Origin: Pseudomonadota bacterium | GTDB taxonomy: Bacteria; Pseudomonadota; Alphaproteobacteria; Sphingomonadales; Sphingomonadaceae | DNA length: 8,207 nt | NCBI GenBank assembly: GCA_023387085.1 | Contig: JAEWIL010000151.1 | Span: 1-8,207, forward strand | Reading direction: 5' to 3' | Notes under the pieces: generated by a model | What the model saw: the letters and a program-made list of their open reading frames with translations, nothing else | Database searches by the model: none | What the model was told of the DNA's origin: nothing | In this document: in pieces, positions 1 to 6,422 of the stretch | How positions within the stretch are numbered: the stretch's first letter is position 1 | Layout: each line of letters begins with the position of its first letter | Translations under genes and position numbers: made by a program

Positions 1-65
1 GGTCTGAACGGCGCCCTTTCTTGTGATGTCCCGGACCGGAGTCCCTTCCCCCCGGCCCGGGACAA

Positions 66-107
66 GGGAGCGATCGGCGGCTTTCGGAAAAGCCGTCGAT
101 CGCTCCC
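66..107 (-). terminator. Long hairpin, probable terminator of the 119-2458 receptor gene
   Basis: A near-perfect inverted repeat lies 11 bases past the receptor stop codon. The outer arms are GGGAGCGATCG (66-76) and CGATCGCTCCC (97-107). The inner arms are CGGCTTT (78-84) and AAAGCCG (89-95), with one G-T wobble joining the two parts, giving about 19 pairs around a 4-base loop. Read on the minus strand the hairpin is followed only by TTGTC and then GC-rich sequence, so the U-tract is poor. It may stop transcription weakly or mainly protect the 3' end of the mRNA. Positions 1-65 show nothing else I can support. Confidence 0.7.
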
Positions 108-118
108 CGCCGGAGAAC

Positions 119-2458
119 TTAGAAGTCCTTGCTGACGCGCAGACCGAACGACCGCTTCGCCGGGGCCGCGATGAATTCACCGTTCGGCTGGCTGGGGTTG
201 AAGTTGCCCCAATAGCGCGCGAAGTCGGGGGTCAGGTCGTTGAAGATGTTGTCGACGAAGATCAGCGCCGTCCAATCGTCCCCCTTCAGGCCCACCTGCG
301 CATCGGCAACGAACTTGTTGTCGAGCAGGACGCGGTTGTCGAAGCGCGCATAGCGCGACGAGCGGTAGCGGCCCGAGATGTCGATGAAGGCTGATGCCGA
401 GCCAGCGACCGGCTGTTCGAAGCGGATCGAAGCCGATGCCGAATGCTTGGGCACCAGCGGCATGCGGTTGCCGGCGAACTGGCGATCGGTTCCGGCCGGG
501 GCTGGATAGACGTCTCGAGCGGTGAAATTGACGAAGGTCGAGTCGGCATAGGCATAGTTCGCCGTCAGCGTCAGCGCGTCGGACGGACGAATGGTGAGGC
601 CGAGTTCGGCGCCCTTCACTTCGGCCTTCTTGGCGTTGATGATGTAGTTCAGCGTCACGGCGGTTGCGTTCGGGCATTCCGGTTCCGGACCGAAGGGGCT
701 CGACGTACCGTAGCAGACGGTCGTGACCTGGACGTCGCGCCAATCCGAATAATAGATCGAGGCGTCGAACGAGATCAGGCGACCCCCGATGCGGCCCTTG
801 GTGCCGAGTTCATAGGTCCAGACGGTTTCCTGACCGAAGGGACGCAGGTTTTCGCGGACCTGACCAACGTTGAAACCACCCGGCTTCGCGCCCTTGGCGA
901 TGCTGCCATAGATGTTGACGTCATCGCTGACCGCGAACTTCGCGTTGACGCGCGGGAGCCAGCTGTCGAACTTTTGCTTGCCACGGAAGGTAGTCGCCGT
1001 GCTTCCGGTCTGGAACAGAATGTTGAAGTCGGTCGCCGCGGTCGCACGAATGATTTCGTGGTTGTAGCGCAGCTCACCGGTCAGGGTCAGGCGATCGGTG
1101 ACATCGGCGTCGATCGAGCCGAATGCCGAGTAGGTGTTGGTGTTCAGCGTCGAGAGGCGCGGGGTGATGCCGGTGCGATTGCCGGTGACGAAGGCCTGCG
1201 ATCCAACAAAGCGCGTGTAGTCGAGCTCGCTGTAATTTTCGTCGAACACATAGACGCCGCCGAGCAGGCGCAGATTGTCGCTGTCATAGCTGACGCGCAG
1301 TTCCTGGCTAAGCTGCTGGAGGTCGTTGTCGAATTCGAAGATGCCGACGCAGGTGATGGGCAGGCAGTTCGAAATGCCGCCGCCGATGTCGACGCCGACC
1401 GGGACGTCGTCGCGCTTGGTGTCGAAGTCGAACTGCAGCGTCGACTGGGTCTTGTTGAGACCGGTGACCGAGGCAAGGCTGAAACCGCCGCCGAGATCGA
1501 AGGTCATGTTGGCGACGCCGCGCCAAGTCTGCGAGACATTGCCCTTGTATTTGATGTTCGACGAGATCGCGACCTGGCTGGGATCGAAGAAATCTTCGTC
1601 GATCACACTGATGCCATAGAGGCTGGTCGTCGGACGGTTCGTCACATAACCGGCGCCCGGCGTGTTATGCTCGTCGAGATAGTTCAGCGAGAAGCGACCC
1701 TCGAAGCCGCCCTTCTCGACCAGAACCGAGCCGCCGACGCCCCAGACTTCGCTGGCGCCGAGACCCTGGCCGTTGCCGGGATTCTTGTAGAAGCCACCGA
1801 AGTTGCGATAGGTCGCCGACAGCTTCGCCGCGACCGTGTCGCCGATGATCGGACCGGTGATGTGGCCGGTCAGTTCGCGGCGGCCATAGTCGCCGATCGC
1901 GCCGCTGACGGTGCCGCCGGTGGTGAATTCAGGCTTTTTGCTGATGAACTGGATTGCGCCGGCGAAAGCGCTGCGGCCGAAATAGACGGTCTGCGGCCCC
2001 TTCACGACTTCGATGCGTTCGAGATCCATCAACGCTGCCGCGGTCTGCGAGCCGCTGCCGCCGACCAGCGTGTTCAGCGACACGCCGGTCACGTCGATGC
2101 CGTCAACGATGATGGCGACGTTCGAGCGACCTTCGATCAGCGAGATGCCGCGCAGGCTGGGGCGGACGTCGGCGGGCGACGCGCCCTTGTCGAATTGCAG
2201 GCCCGGCGTGTTCTGCGACACCGCGGTCACGTCATTGATCCCGCGTTCCTGAATCGCGCTCGACGAGATGGCCGAAATTGCAATCGGCACATCGACGAGC
2301 GTTTCGTTACGGCGACGCGCGGTGACGACGATATCGCCGTCGCTGCCTTCGTTCACCTGCGGCGCAGCATCGGAACCCTGCGCCTGCGCGGTGGCGGGGA
2401 TAGCACCCGTCAGCGCGATGGCGGTGGCGGCCCCGTAAAGATACGTTTTCGCAAGCAT
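119..2458 (-). CDS. TonB-dependent outer-membrane receptor, complete
   Basis: A 779-residue TonB-dependent receptor that would import a ligand across the outer membrane using TonB-ExbB-ExbD energy. Residues 1-26 form a signal peptide (K4, hydrophobic core, cleavage after AQA). A TonB box GDIVVTARRR lies at 41-50. The plug domain spans about 54-176 and contains DVPIAIS, LRGIS (102-106), the IIVDGI strand (116-121), ERIEVVKGPQTVYFGRSAFAGAI (147-169) and ISKKP. The rest is the 22-strand barrel, with the family motif GAKPGGFN near residue 525 and a C-terminal phenylalanine (RVSKDF) as expected for BAM-dependent insertion. Cysteine pairs C365/C370 and C582/C595 lie in what are probably surface loops. 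The start at 2458 was chosen because it gives the signal peptide and sits behind GGGAAAA repeats; the same frame stays open for 550 codons further upstream, but that stretch is antisense to two dehydrogenase genes and has no receptor features. The length is normal for the family. It is divergent from the dehydrogenase pair, suggesting a shared substrate. The ligand is unknown; the plug and barrel style match sphingomonad receptors often grouped with siderophore receptors, but no iron-related gene is adjacent. Confidence 0.95.
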   Translation of the reverse strand: MLAKTYLYGAATAIALTGAIPATAQAQGSDAAPQVNEGSDGDIVVTARRRNETLVDVPIAISAISSSAIQERGINDVTAVSQNTPGLQFDKGASPADVRPSLRGISLIEGRSNVAIIVDGIDVTGVSLNTLVGGSGSQTAAALMDLERIEVVKGPQTVYFGRSAFAGAIQFISKKPEFTTGGTVSGAIGDYGRRELTGHITGPIIGDTVAAKLSATYRNFGGFYKNPGNGQGLGASEVWGVGGSVLVEKGGFEGRFSLNYLDEHNTPGAGYVTNRPTTSLYGISVIDEDFFDPSQVAISSNIKYKGNVSQTWRGVANMTFDLGGGFSLASVTGLNKTQSTLQFDFDTKRDDVPVGVDIGGGISNCLPITCVGIFEFDNDLQQLSQELRVSYDSDNLRLLGGVYVFDENYSELDYTRFVGSQAFVTGNRTGITPRLSTLNTNTYSAFGSIDADVTDRLTLTGELRYNHEIIRATAATDFNILFQTGSTATTFRGKQKFDSWLPRVNAKFAVSDDVNIYGSIAKGAKPGGFNVGQVRENLRPFGQETVWTYELGTKGRIGGRLISFDASIYYSDWRDVQVTTVCYGTSSPFGPEPECPNATAVTLNYIINAKKAEVKGAELGLTIRPSDALTLTANYAYADSTFVNFTARDVYPAPAGTDRQFAGNRMPLVPKHSASASIRFEQPVAGSASAFIDISGRYRSSRYARFDNRVLLDNKFVADAQVGLKGDDWTALIFVDNIFNDLTPDFARYWGNFNPSQPNGEFIAAPAKRSFGLRVSKDF

Positions 2459-2477
2459 TCCCTTTTCCCTTTTCCCT
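2459..2477 (-). promoter_or_regulatory. Tandem Shine-Dalgarno-like repeats before the receptor start
   Basis: On the minus strand the start codon at 2458 is preceded by AGGGAAAAGGGAAAAGGGA, three GGG cores 7 bases apart. The copy nearest the ATG is too close (1 base). The middle copy, 2467-2469, has an ideal spacing of 8 bases and is the likely ribosome binding site. The third is 15 bases away. This supports the start at 2458 over any upstream one. Confidence 0.65.
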
Positions 2478-2532
2478 GATTCCGAGATGCAGGGGGATAT
2501 GAATGCTGATGCGAAACGGCCTATCCGCGACA

Positions 2533-2561
2533 TCAAATTTGTTCGCACAGTGAATATTTGA
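2533..2561. promoter_or_regulatory. Inverted repeat in the divergent promoter region, candidate operator
   Basis: TCAAAT (2533-2538) and ATTTGA (2556-2561) are perfect 6-base arms separated by 17 bases, inside an AT-richer patch of the 255-base gap between the receptor and the dehydrogenase pair. The position suits a regulator binding site serving one or both promoters. No regulator gene is in the window and the match is short, so this is tentative. I could not place convincing -35 and -10 elements in this gap. Confidence 0.25.
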
Positions 2562-2650
2562 CCCCGCCTTTCCTGCCAAATGAACGGTTTCCCGATAATC
2601 GCTGCCGTCGAGCATATTCGCCTGTCGAACATTCGGTGCGGCGTTCTGGA

Positions 2651-2667
2651 TTGCGGCAACAATTGCA
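2651..2667. promoter_or_regulatory. TTGCGGCAA-AATTGCA box upstream of the short-chain dehydrogenase
   Basis: The palindrome TTGCGGCAA (2651-2659) is followed after one base by AATTGCA (2661-2667), 46 bases before the dehydrogenase start codon. The same two elements, TTGCGACAA and AATTGCA, overlap at 6312-6325 ahead of the second receptor. A common regulator is possible. The resemblance is short and the spacing differs by 3 bases, so chance is not excluded. Confidence 0.2.
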
Positions 2668-2713
2668 CTAGCGCTGCACAGGCAGAATTTCCCGCATTGG
2701 CCGGAGATATATC

Positions 2714-3475
2714 ATGTTGCCCACGACGCCCAGCTTTCGCCTTGACGGCCGCCGCGCCATTGTGACCGGCGCGGGCCGGGGGATCGGTCTGGCTTTGGCC
2801 ACGGCACTGGCCGACGGAGGAGCCGATGTCGTACTTGCGGCGCGATCGGCAACCGAGATCGAGGCGGGCGCCGCCGCGATCAGGGCGCGTGGCGGCCAGG
2901 CGACGGCTGCCATTCTCGACGTGTGTGACCTCGCAGCGGTCGCCGATTTTTTCGGCCGGCAACCGCCTTTTGATATTCTGGTCAACAACGCCGGAACGAA
3001 CCGGCCAATGCCGATGCACGACATCCGCGAGGAAGATTTCGACGCCGTGCTCGCGTTGAACGTGAAAGCCGGGTTTTTCGTCGCGCAACATTGCACACGG
3101 CGGATGATCGCGGCGGGAGTTCGCGGCAGCGTGATCCATATCGGCTCGCAGATGGGGCATGTCGGGGGACCGAACCGGACGCTCTACTGCGCGTCCAAAT
3201 GGGCGCTCGAGGGGCTCAGCAAGGCGATGGCGCTCGAACTGGCGCCGCACGGCATCCGGTCGAACATAATCGCGCCGACCTTTATCGAGACGCCGATGAC
3301 CCGGCCTTTTTTCGAGGATTCTGAATTTCGCGCTTCGGTGCTTGGCCGGATCAAGCTGGGGCGTCTTGGGACGGTCGAGGACCTTATGGGCGCGGTCCTG
3401 TTTCTCGCCTCGGACGCGTCGGCGCTGGCGACCGGAACCTCGCTGGTGATCGATGGCGGCTGGACCGCCGACTGA
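2714..3475 (+). CDS. Short-chain dehydrogenase/reductase (classical SDR)
   Basis: A 253-residue soluble NAD(P)-dependent oxidoreductase of the classical SDR family, the usual length. The Rossmann cofactor motif TGAGRGIG is at 18-25, the D69 site at 67-72, NNAG at 91-94, the structural/catalytic N116, and the catalytic triad S145, Y158, K162 (YCASK). The C-terminal region ends with the family pattern ATGTSLVIDGG. Arginines R22 and R44 at the glycine loop and the end of strand beta-2, with no acidic residue there, favour NADP(H); this is inferred from known family rules. Overall it resembles SDRs annotated as gluconate 5-dehydrogenase-like or 3-oxoacyl-reductase-like, which act on sugar acids, alcohols or acyl intermediates; the substrate is not determinable. 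GGAG at 2703-2706, 7 bases before the ATG, supports the start. It is followed 18 bases later by a second dehydrogenase, very likely in one transcript, and is divergent from the receptor gene. Confidence 0.92.
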   Translation: MLPTTPSFRLDGRRAIVTGAGRGIGLALATALADGGADVVLAARSATEIEAGAAAIRARGGQATAAILDVCDLAAVADFFGRQPPFDILVNNAGTNRPMPMHDIREEDFDAVLALNVKAGFFVAQHCTRRMIAAGVRGSVIHIGSQMGHVGGPNRTLYCASKWALEGLSKAMALELAPHGIRSNIIAPTFIETPMTRPFFEDSEFRASVLGRIKLGRLGTVEDLMGAVLFLASDASALATGTSLVIDGGWTAD

Positions 3476-3493
3476 CGCGACACAGGGGCAACC

Positions 3494-4474
3494 ATGACAT
3501 TCGAGGGGAGTGATAAAGTGAACAGTCAAGCATCGAACCAGACGGTCGCTATCATCGGCTGCGGTTTTGTCGGGTTGGGATGGGCGATAGTCTTCGCCAG
3601 GGCCGGGCATCCCGTCATGCTTCACGATCCCGATGCTGCCGTGTTGAACGACGCGCATGCCCGCCTTTCGGCATCGCTGCAGGAAGGCGCCGCGGCAGGT
3701 CTGATCGATGAACCCGTAGCGGACATCCTGGCGCGCTTTACGGCTGTGCCCACTTTGGAGGACGCCGTTTCGCAGGCTGTCTATGCACAGGAAAGCTCGC
3801 CCGAGGTGCTGGAGCTGAAACGGGATTTGTTTGCCCGGCTCGATGCCTGCGCTCCGCCGAACGCGATCCTTGCAAGTTCGTCCTCCGGCCTGACCTGCAC
3901 CAACGTGTGCGGGCAGCTGCCGGGACGCCATCGCTGTATCGTGGCCCATCCCGCCAATCCGCCGCATCTGCTGCCCGCCGTGGAGATGGTGCCGGCCGCC
4001 TTCACCGATCCGGAGGTTGTCGAGCGCGCGTCGGACCTTCTGAAGCGCGCGAACATGGTCCCGGTCGTGGTCGGCGAAATCGACGGCTTTGTCATGAACC
4101 GCCTTCAATGCGCGCTCGTCCAGGAAGCGCTGGAGCTTGTCGAGGCGGGTATTGCCGATGCCGATGCGGTCGACGCGATCGTGCGGGGCAGCCTTGGGCT
4201 GCGCTGGTCCTTCATGGGTCCGTTCGAGACGATGGACCTCAATGCGCCGGGTGGATTCGGTGATTATGCCCGACGTTACGGGCCCGGCTTCGCCAAACTC
4301 GCTGGTGCCGAATCATGGCCCTGCGACGCCGTCGTGCGCGTCGATAGCGCCATGCGGATGCACACTCCGCTTGATGCCCTGCACGAAAAGCGGGCGTGGC
4401 GCGACCGACGCCTGGCGGCGTTAAGCCTTCATTGTCGCAACGCCGAGCCGAGTGGCGCGAGGCGAAGCGGATAG
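3494..4474 (+). CDS. Lambda-crystallin / L-gulonate 3-dehydrogenase-like 3-hydroxyacyl-CoA dehydrogenase family protein
   Basis: A 326-residue NAD-dependent dehydrogenase of the 3-hydroxyacyl-CoA dehydrogenase fold. The N-terminal NAD-binding domain has GCGFVG at 22-27 and D45 in LHDPD, which favours NAD over NADP. Residues S131, H152 (AHPANPP), E164 (VEMVP) and N202 (MNRLQ) match the catalytic set of human HADH in kind and spacing. The stretches AHPANPP, VEMVP, GFVMNRLQ, the GLGLRW-like GSLGLRWSFMGPFETMDLN and the terminal RAWRDRRLAAL closely follow mammalian lambda-crystallin (CRYL1, L-gulonate 3-dehydrogenase) from memory, more than fatty-acid beta-oxidation enzymes. A role in oxidising a 3-hydroxy acid or sugar acid is therefore likely, but the substrate is inferred. 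The ATG at 3494 has AGGGG 5 bases upstream; an in-frame GTG at 3518 behind GAGGGGAG (7-base spacing) would remove 8 non-conserved residues and is also plausible. The tail after residue 312 is not conserved. It is probably co-transcribed with the preceding SDR and converges on guaA. Confidence 0.88.
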   Translation: MTFEGSDKVNSQASNQTVAIIGCGFVGLGWAIVFARAGHPVMLHDPDAAVLNDAHARLSASLQEGAAAGLIDEPVADILARFTAVPTLEDAVSQAVYAQESSPEVLELKRDLFARLDACAPPNAILASSSSGLTCTNVCGQLPGRHRCIVAHPANPPHLLPAVEMVPAAFTDPEVVERASDLLKRANMVPVVVGEIDGFVMNRLQCALVQEALELVEAGIADADAVDAIVRGSLGLRWSFMGPFETMDLNAPGGFGDYARRYGPGFAKLAGAESWPCDAVVRVDSAMRMHTPLDALHEKRAWRDRRLAALSLHCRNAEPSGARRSG

Positions 4475-4482
4475 GCCGAAGC

Positions 4483-4510
4483 GCCCCCGGGACGCAGAAG
4501 GCGAGGGGGC
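4483..4510 (+). terminator. Weak candidate terminator in the convergent gap
   Basis: GCCCCC (4483-4488) and GGGGGC (4505-4510) can pair around a 16-base loop, starting 8 bases after the lambda-crystallin-like gene. No T-tract follows, so this may not be a working terminator. The rest of the gap to 4641 holds only the 10-base palindrome GTACCGGTAC (4612-4621) and some repeated ACCGG/CCGGT words. I see no gene in it and no clear terminator for guaA. Confidence 0.25.
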
Positions 4511-4641
4511 AATGTCATCAGCGCTATTCGTCGCGGGAGGGGAGCACCAACCCAGCTGGCACCGGACCCGTCATGGCCGCTAGGGCAGCCGGTCTGTGTA
4601 CGGGGTCATCGGTACCGGTACTTTAGAAGTTAACCCTGACG

Positions 4642-6228
4642 CTACTCCCACTCGATCGTCCCCGGGGGTTTCGACGTATAGTCGTAGACCACGCGGTTGA
4701 TGCCCTGTACCTCGTTGATGATGCGCGTGGCGCAGCGGCTGAGGAAGCTCGCGTCGAAGGGATAGATGTCGGCGGTCATGCCGTCGGTCGAGGTGACGGC
4801 GCGAAGCGCGCAGACATGGTCGTAGGTGCGCCCGTCGCCCATCACGCCGACGGTCTTGACCGGGAGCAGCACCGCGAACGCCTGCCAGATCGCGTCATAC
4901 AGGCCCGCATTGCGGATTTCCTCGAGATAGACGGCATCGGCCTTGCGGAGAATGTCGCAGCGCTCCTTGCTGACCTCGCCCGGAATGCGGATCGCGAGGC
5001 CGGGGCCGGGGAAGGGGTGGCGGCCGACGAAAATGTCGGGAAGACCGAGTTCCTTGCCGAGCAGGCGGACCTCGTCCTTGAACAACTCGCGCAAGGGTTC
5101 GACGAGTTTCATGTTCATGCGCTCGGGGAGCCCGCCGACATTGTGGTGGCTCTTGATCGTGACGCTCGGGCCGCCCGTGAACGACACGCTTTCGATCACG
5201 TCGGGATAGAGCGTGCCCTGCGCGAGGAAATCGGCGCCGCCGATTTTCTTCGCTTCTTCTTCGAACACATTGATGAACTCGGCGCCGATGAACTTGCGCT
5301 TCTTTTCGGGGTCGGTGACCCCGGCGAGGCCCGCCATGAAGCGTTGCTCGGCATCCACGACAACGAGCGGGATATTGTAATGGTCGCGGAACAGGCGCTC
5401 GACCTGCTCGCGCTCGTTCATGCGCAGCAGACCGTGATCGACGAAGACGCAGGTGAGCTGTTCGCCGATCGCCTCGTGGATCAGCACAGCGGCGACGGCG
5501 CTGTCGACGCCGCCCGACAGGCCGCAGAGCACGCGCTGGTCGCCGACCTGCGCGCGGATTTCGGCGATCTTGGTGGCGCGGAACTCGGCCATCGTCCAGT
5601 CGCCCGAGCAGCCGCAGACATGGCGGACGAAGTTCGCGATCAGCTTGGCGCCATCGGGGGTGTGGACGACTTCGGGATGGAATTGCGTGCCATAATAGCG
5701 GCGCTCGTCGTCGGCGATCAGCGCGAAGGGGGCGCCGTCGCTGATCGCGACGATGCGGAAGCCAGGGGCGAACCGGGTGACGCGGTCGCCGTGGCTCATC
5801 CACACCTGGTGACGCTCCCCGACCTTCCACAGGCCGTCGAACAACACGCAGGGTTCGGTAACGGTCAGGAAGGCGCGGCCGAATTCGCCGTCGCGTTCGC
5901 CGTCGGCGCCGCCGGGTTCGACCTGCCCGCCGAGTTGCTGGCTCATCACCTGCTGCCCGTAACAGATGCCCAGGATGGGAAGACCGCTGTCGAACACCGA
6001 CTGCGGCGCGCGCGGGCTACCCGTCGCGGGGACGGAGGCCGGCGATCCCGACAGGATCACGCCCTTGGGCTTCATCCGCTCGAGCGCGGCCTCGGCGGCG
6101 CTGAACGGAACGATCTCGCTGTACACGCCGGCCTCGCGGACGCGGCGGGCGATGAGCTGGGTGACCTGCGACCCGAAGTCGATGATCAGGATGGATTCGG
6201 GCGCGGCGGATGTGTCTGGAGTCGGCAT
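4642..6228 (-). CDS. guaA: GMP synthase (glutamine-hydrolysing)
   Basis: A 528-residue GMP synthase that amidates XMP to GMP with glutamine and ATP, the last step of guanine nucleotide synthesis, in the cytoplasm. The N-terminal class I glutamine amidotransferase domain (about 10-205) opens with ILIIDFGSQ and carries the triad C89 (GICYGQQ), H184 and E186 (FHPEVVHT). The ATP pyrophosphatase domain begins near 210, with the P-loop SGGVDS at 238-243, then FLAQGTLYPDVIES and GRHPFPGPGLAIR. The C-terminal dimerisation/XMP-binding domain ends in the classical KPPGTIEWE. Length and motifs are complete, so the enzyme should be active. The start is less sure: ATG at 6228 gives the shorter leader expected before the amidotransferase domain, while an in-frame ATG at 6255 adds nine residues (MDLRPYPPP). 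Neither has a clear Shine-Dalgarno. It is a single gene, convergent with the dehydrogenase pair and divergent from the second receptor; neither neighbour is a purine gene. Confidence 0.98.
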   Translation of the reverse strand: MPTPDTSAAPESILIIDFGSQVTQLIARRVREAGVYSEIVPFSAAEAALERMKPKGVILSGSPASVPATGSPRAPQSVFDSGLPILGICYGQQVMSQQLGGQVEPGGADGERDGEFGRAFLTVTEPCVLFDGLWKVGERHQVWMSHGDRVTRFAPGFRIVAISDGAPFALIADDERRYYGTQFHPEVVHTPDGAKLIANFVRHVCGCSGDWTMAEFRATKIAEIRAQVGDQRVLCGLSGGVDSAVAAVLIHEAIGEQLTCVFVDHGLLRMNEREQVERLFRDHYNIPLVVVDAEQRFMAGLAGVTDPEKKRKFIGAEFINVFEEEAKKIGGADFLAQGTLYPDVIESVSFTGGPSVTIKSHHNVGGLPERMNMKLVEPLRELFKDEVRLLGKELGLPDIFVGRHPFPGPGLAIRIPGEVSKERCDILRKADAVYLEEIRNAGLYDAIWQAFAVLLPVKTVGVMGDGRTYDHVCALRAVTSTDGMTADIYPFDASFLSRCATRIINEVQGINRVVYDYTSKPPGTIEWE

Positions 6229-6308
6229 GGGTGGCGGATAAGGGCGAAGGTCCATGCTGTCCAGCGGTCGCTATCGGCCATTGGTGGAACAAGCGTGGCC
6301 GCGACACA

Positions 6309-6328
6309 TTGTTGCGACAATTGCAACA
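6309..6328. promoter_or_regulatory. Palindromic TTGTTGCGACAA / TGTTGC-GCAACA box, candidate operator
   Basis: Two overlapping dyads lie in the gap between guaA and the second receptor: TTGTTGCGACAA (6309-6320, near-palindromic with one central mismatch) and TGTTGC (6310-6315) paired with GCAACA (6323-6328). The box is about 80 bases from the guaA start and 94 from the receptor start, so it could serve either promoter. It shares TTGCGRCAA and AATTGCA with the site at 2651-2667. No regulator can be named. Confidence 0.25.
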
Positions 6329-6335
6329 TAAGTGA

Positions 6336-6356
6336 ACGCCAGACAAAAGCTGGCGT
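6336..6356. repeat. Perfect 7-base inverted repeat upstream of the second receptor
   Basis: ACGCCAG (6336-6342) and CTGGCGT (6350-6356) flank the 7-base loop ACAAAAG. If it is inside the transcript, it forms a stable leader hairpin about 67 bases before the receptor start. If not, it is a candidate operator. A smaller GCCC-CGAT-GGGC hairpin follows at 6370-6381. Neither is followed by a T-tract on the plus strand, so they are not simple terminators. Confidence 0.35.
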
Positions 6357-6422
6357 CAGCACGCGTTAAGCCCCGATGGGCCAAGAAAAAACTTACATGG
6401 AAAAGAACAAGGGCTCTCCCCC

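Noticed and set aside
23..394. A 123-codon plus-strand frame at the left edge
   Set aside because: Most of it is antisense to the receptor C-terminus and it reads through the terminator hairpin; it has no domain features.
443..2479. A 678-codon plus-strand open frame opposite the first receptor
   Set aside because: The minus strand encodes a full receptor with signal peptide, TonB box, plug and barrel motifs. The plus-strand translation is a low-complexity Ala/Arg/Asp-rich product with no recognisable domain, as expected from GC-biased third positions.
2608..2635. Near-direct repeats TCGAGCATATTCG and TCGAACATTCG in the divergent gap
   Set aside because: They differ in length and sequence and have no symmetry, so I could not separate them from chance in a short promoter region.
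2459..4108. 550-codon N-terminal extension of the first receptor frame on the minus strand
   Set aside because: It runs antisense through the SDR and lambda-crystallin-like genes, lacks any recognisable domain, and would place the signal peptide in the middle of the protein. The start at 2458 has ribosome-binding sequence and a signal peptide.
4612..4621. Palindrome GTACCGGTAC as a possible operator or attachment site
   Set aside because: Ten bases in GC-rich DNA is close to chance expectation, it lies between convergent genes where an operator is unlikely, and no second copy is seen in the window.
4396..4626. A 76-codon plus-strand frame over the end of the dehydrogenase and the convergent gap
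   Set aside because: It overlaps the conserved C-terminal RAWRDRRL segment of the real gene in another frame, and its product is a basic low-complexity peptide without a supporting ribosome binding site.
4816..6369. A 517-codon plus-strand open frame opposite guaA
   Set aside because: The minus strand carries every GMP synthase motif. The plus-strand product is compositionally biased and matches no family I know.
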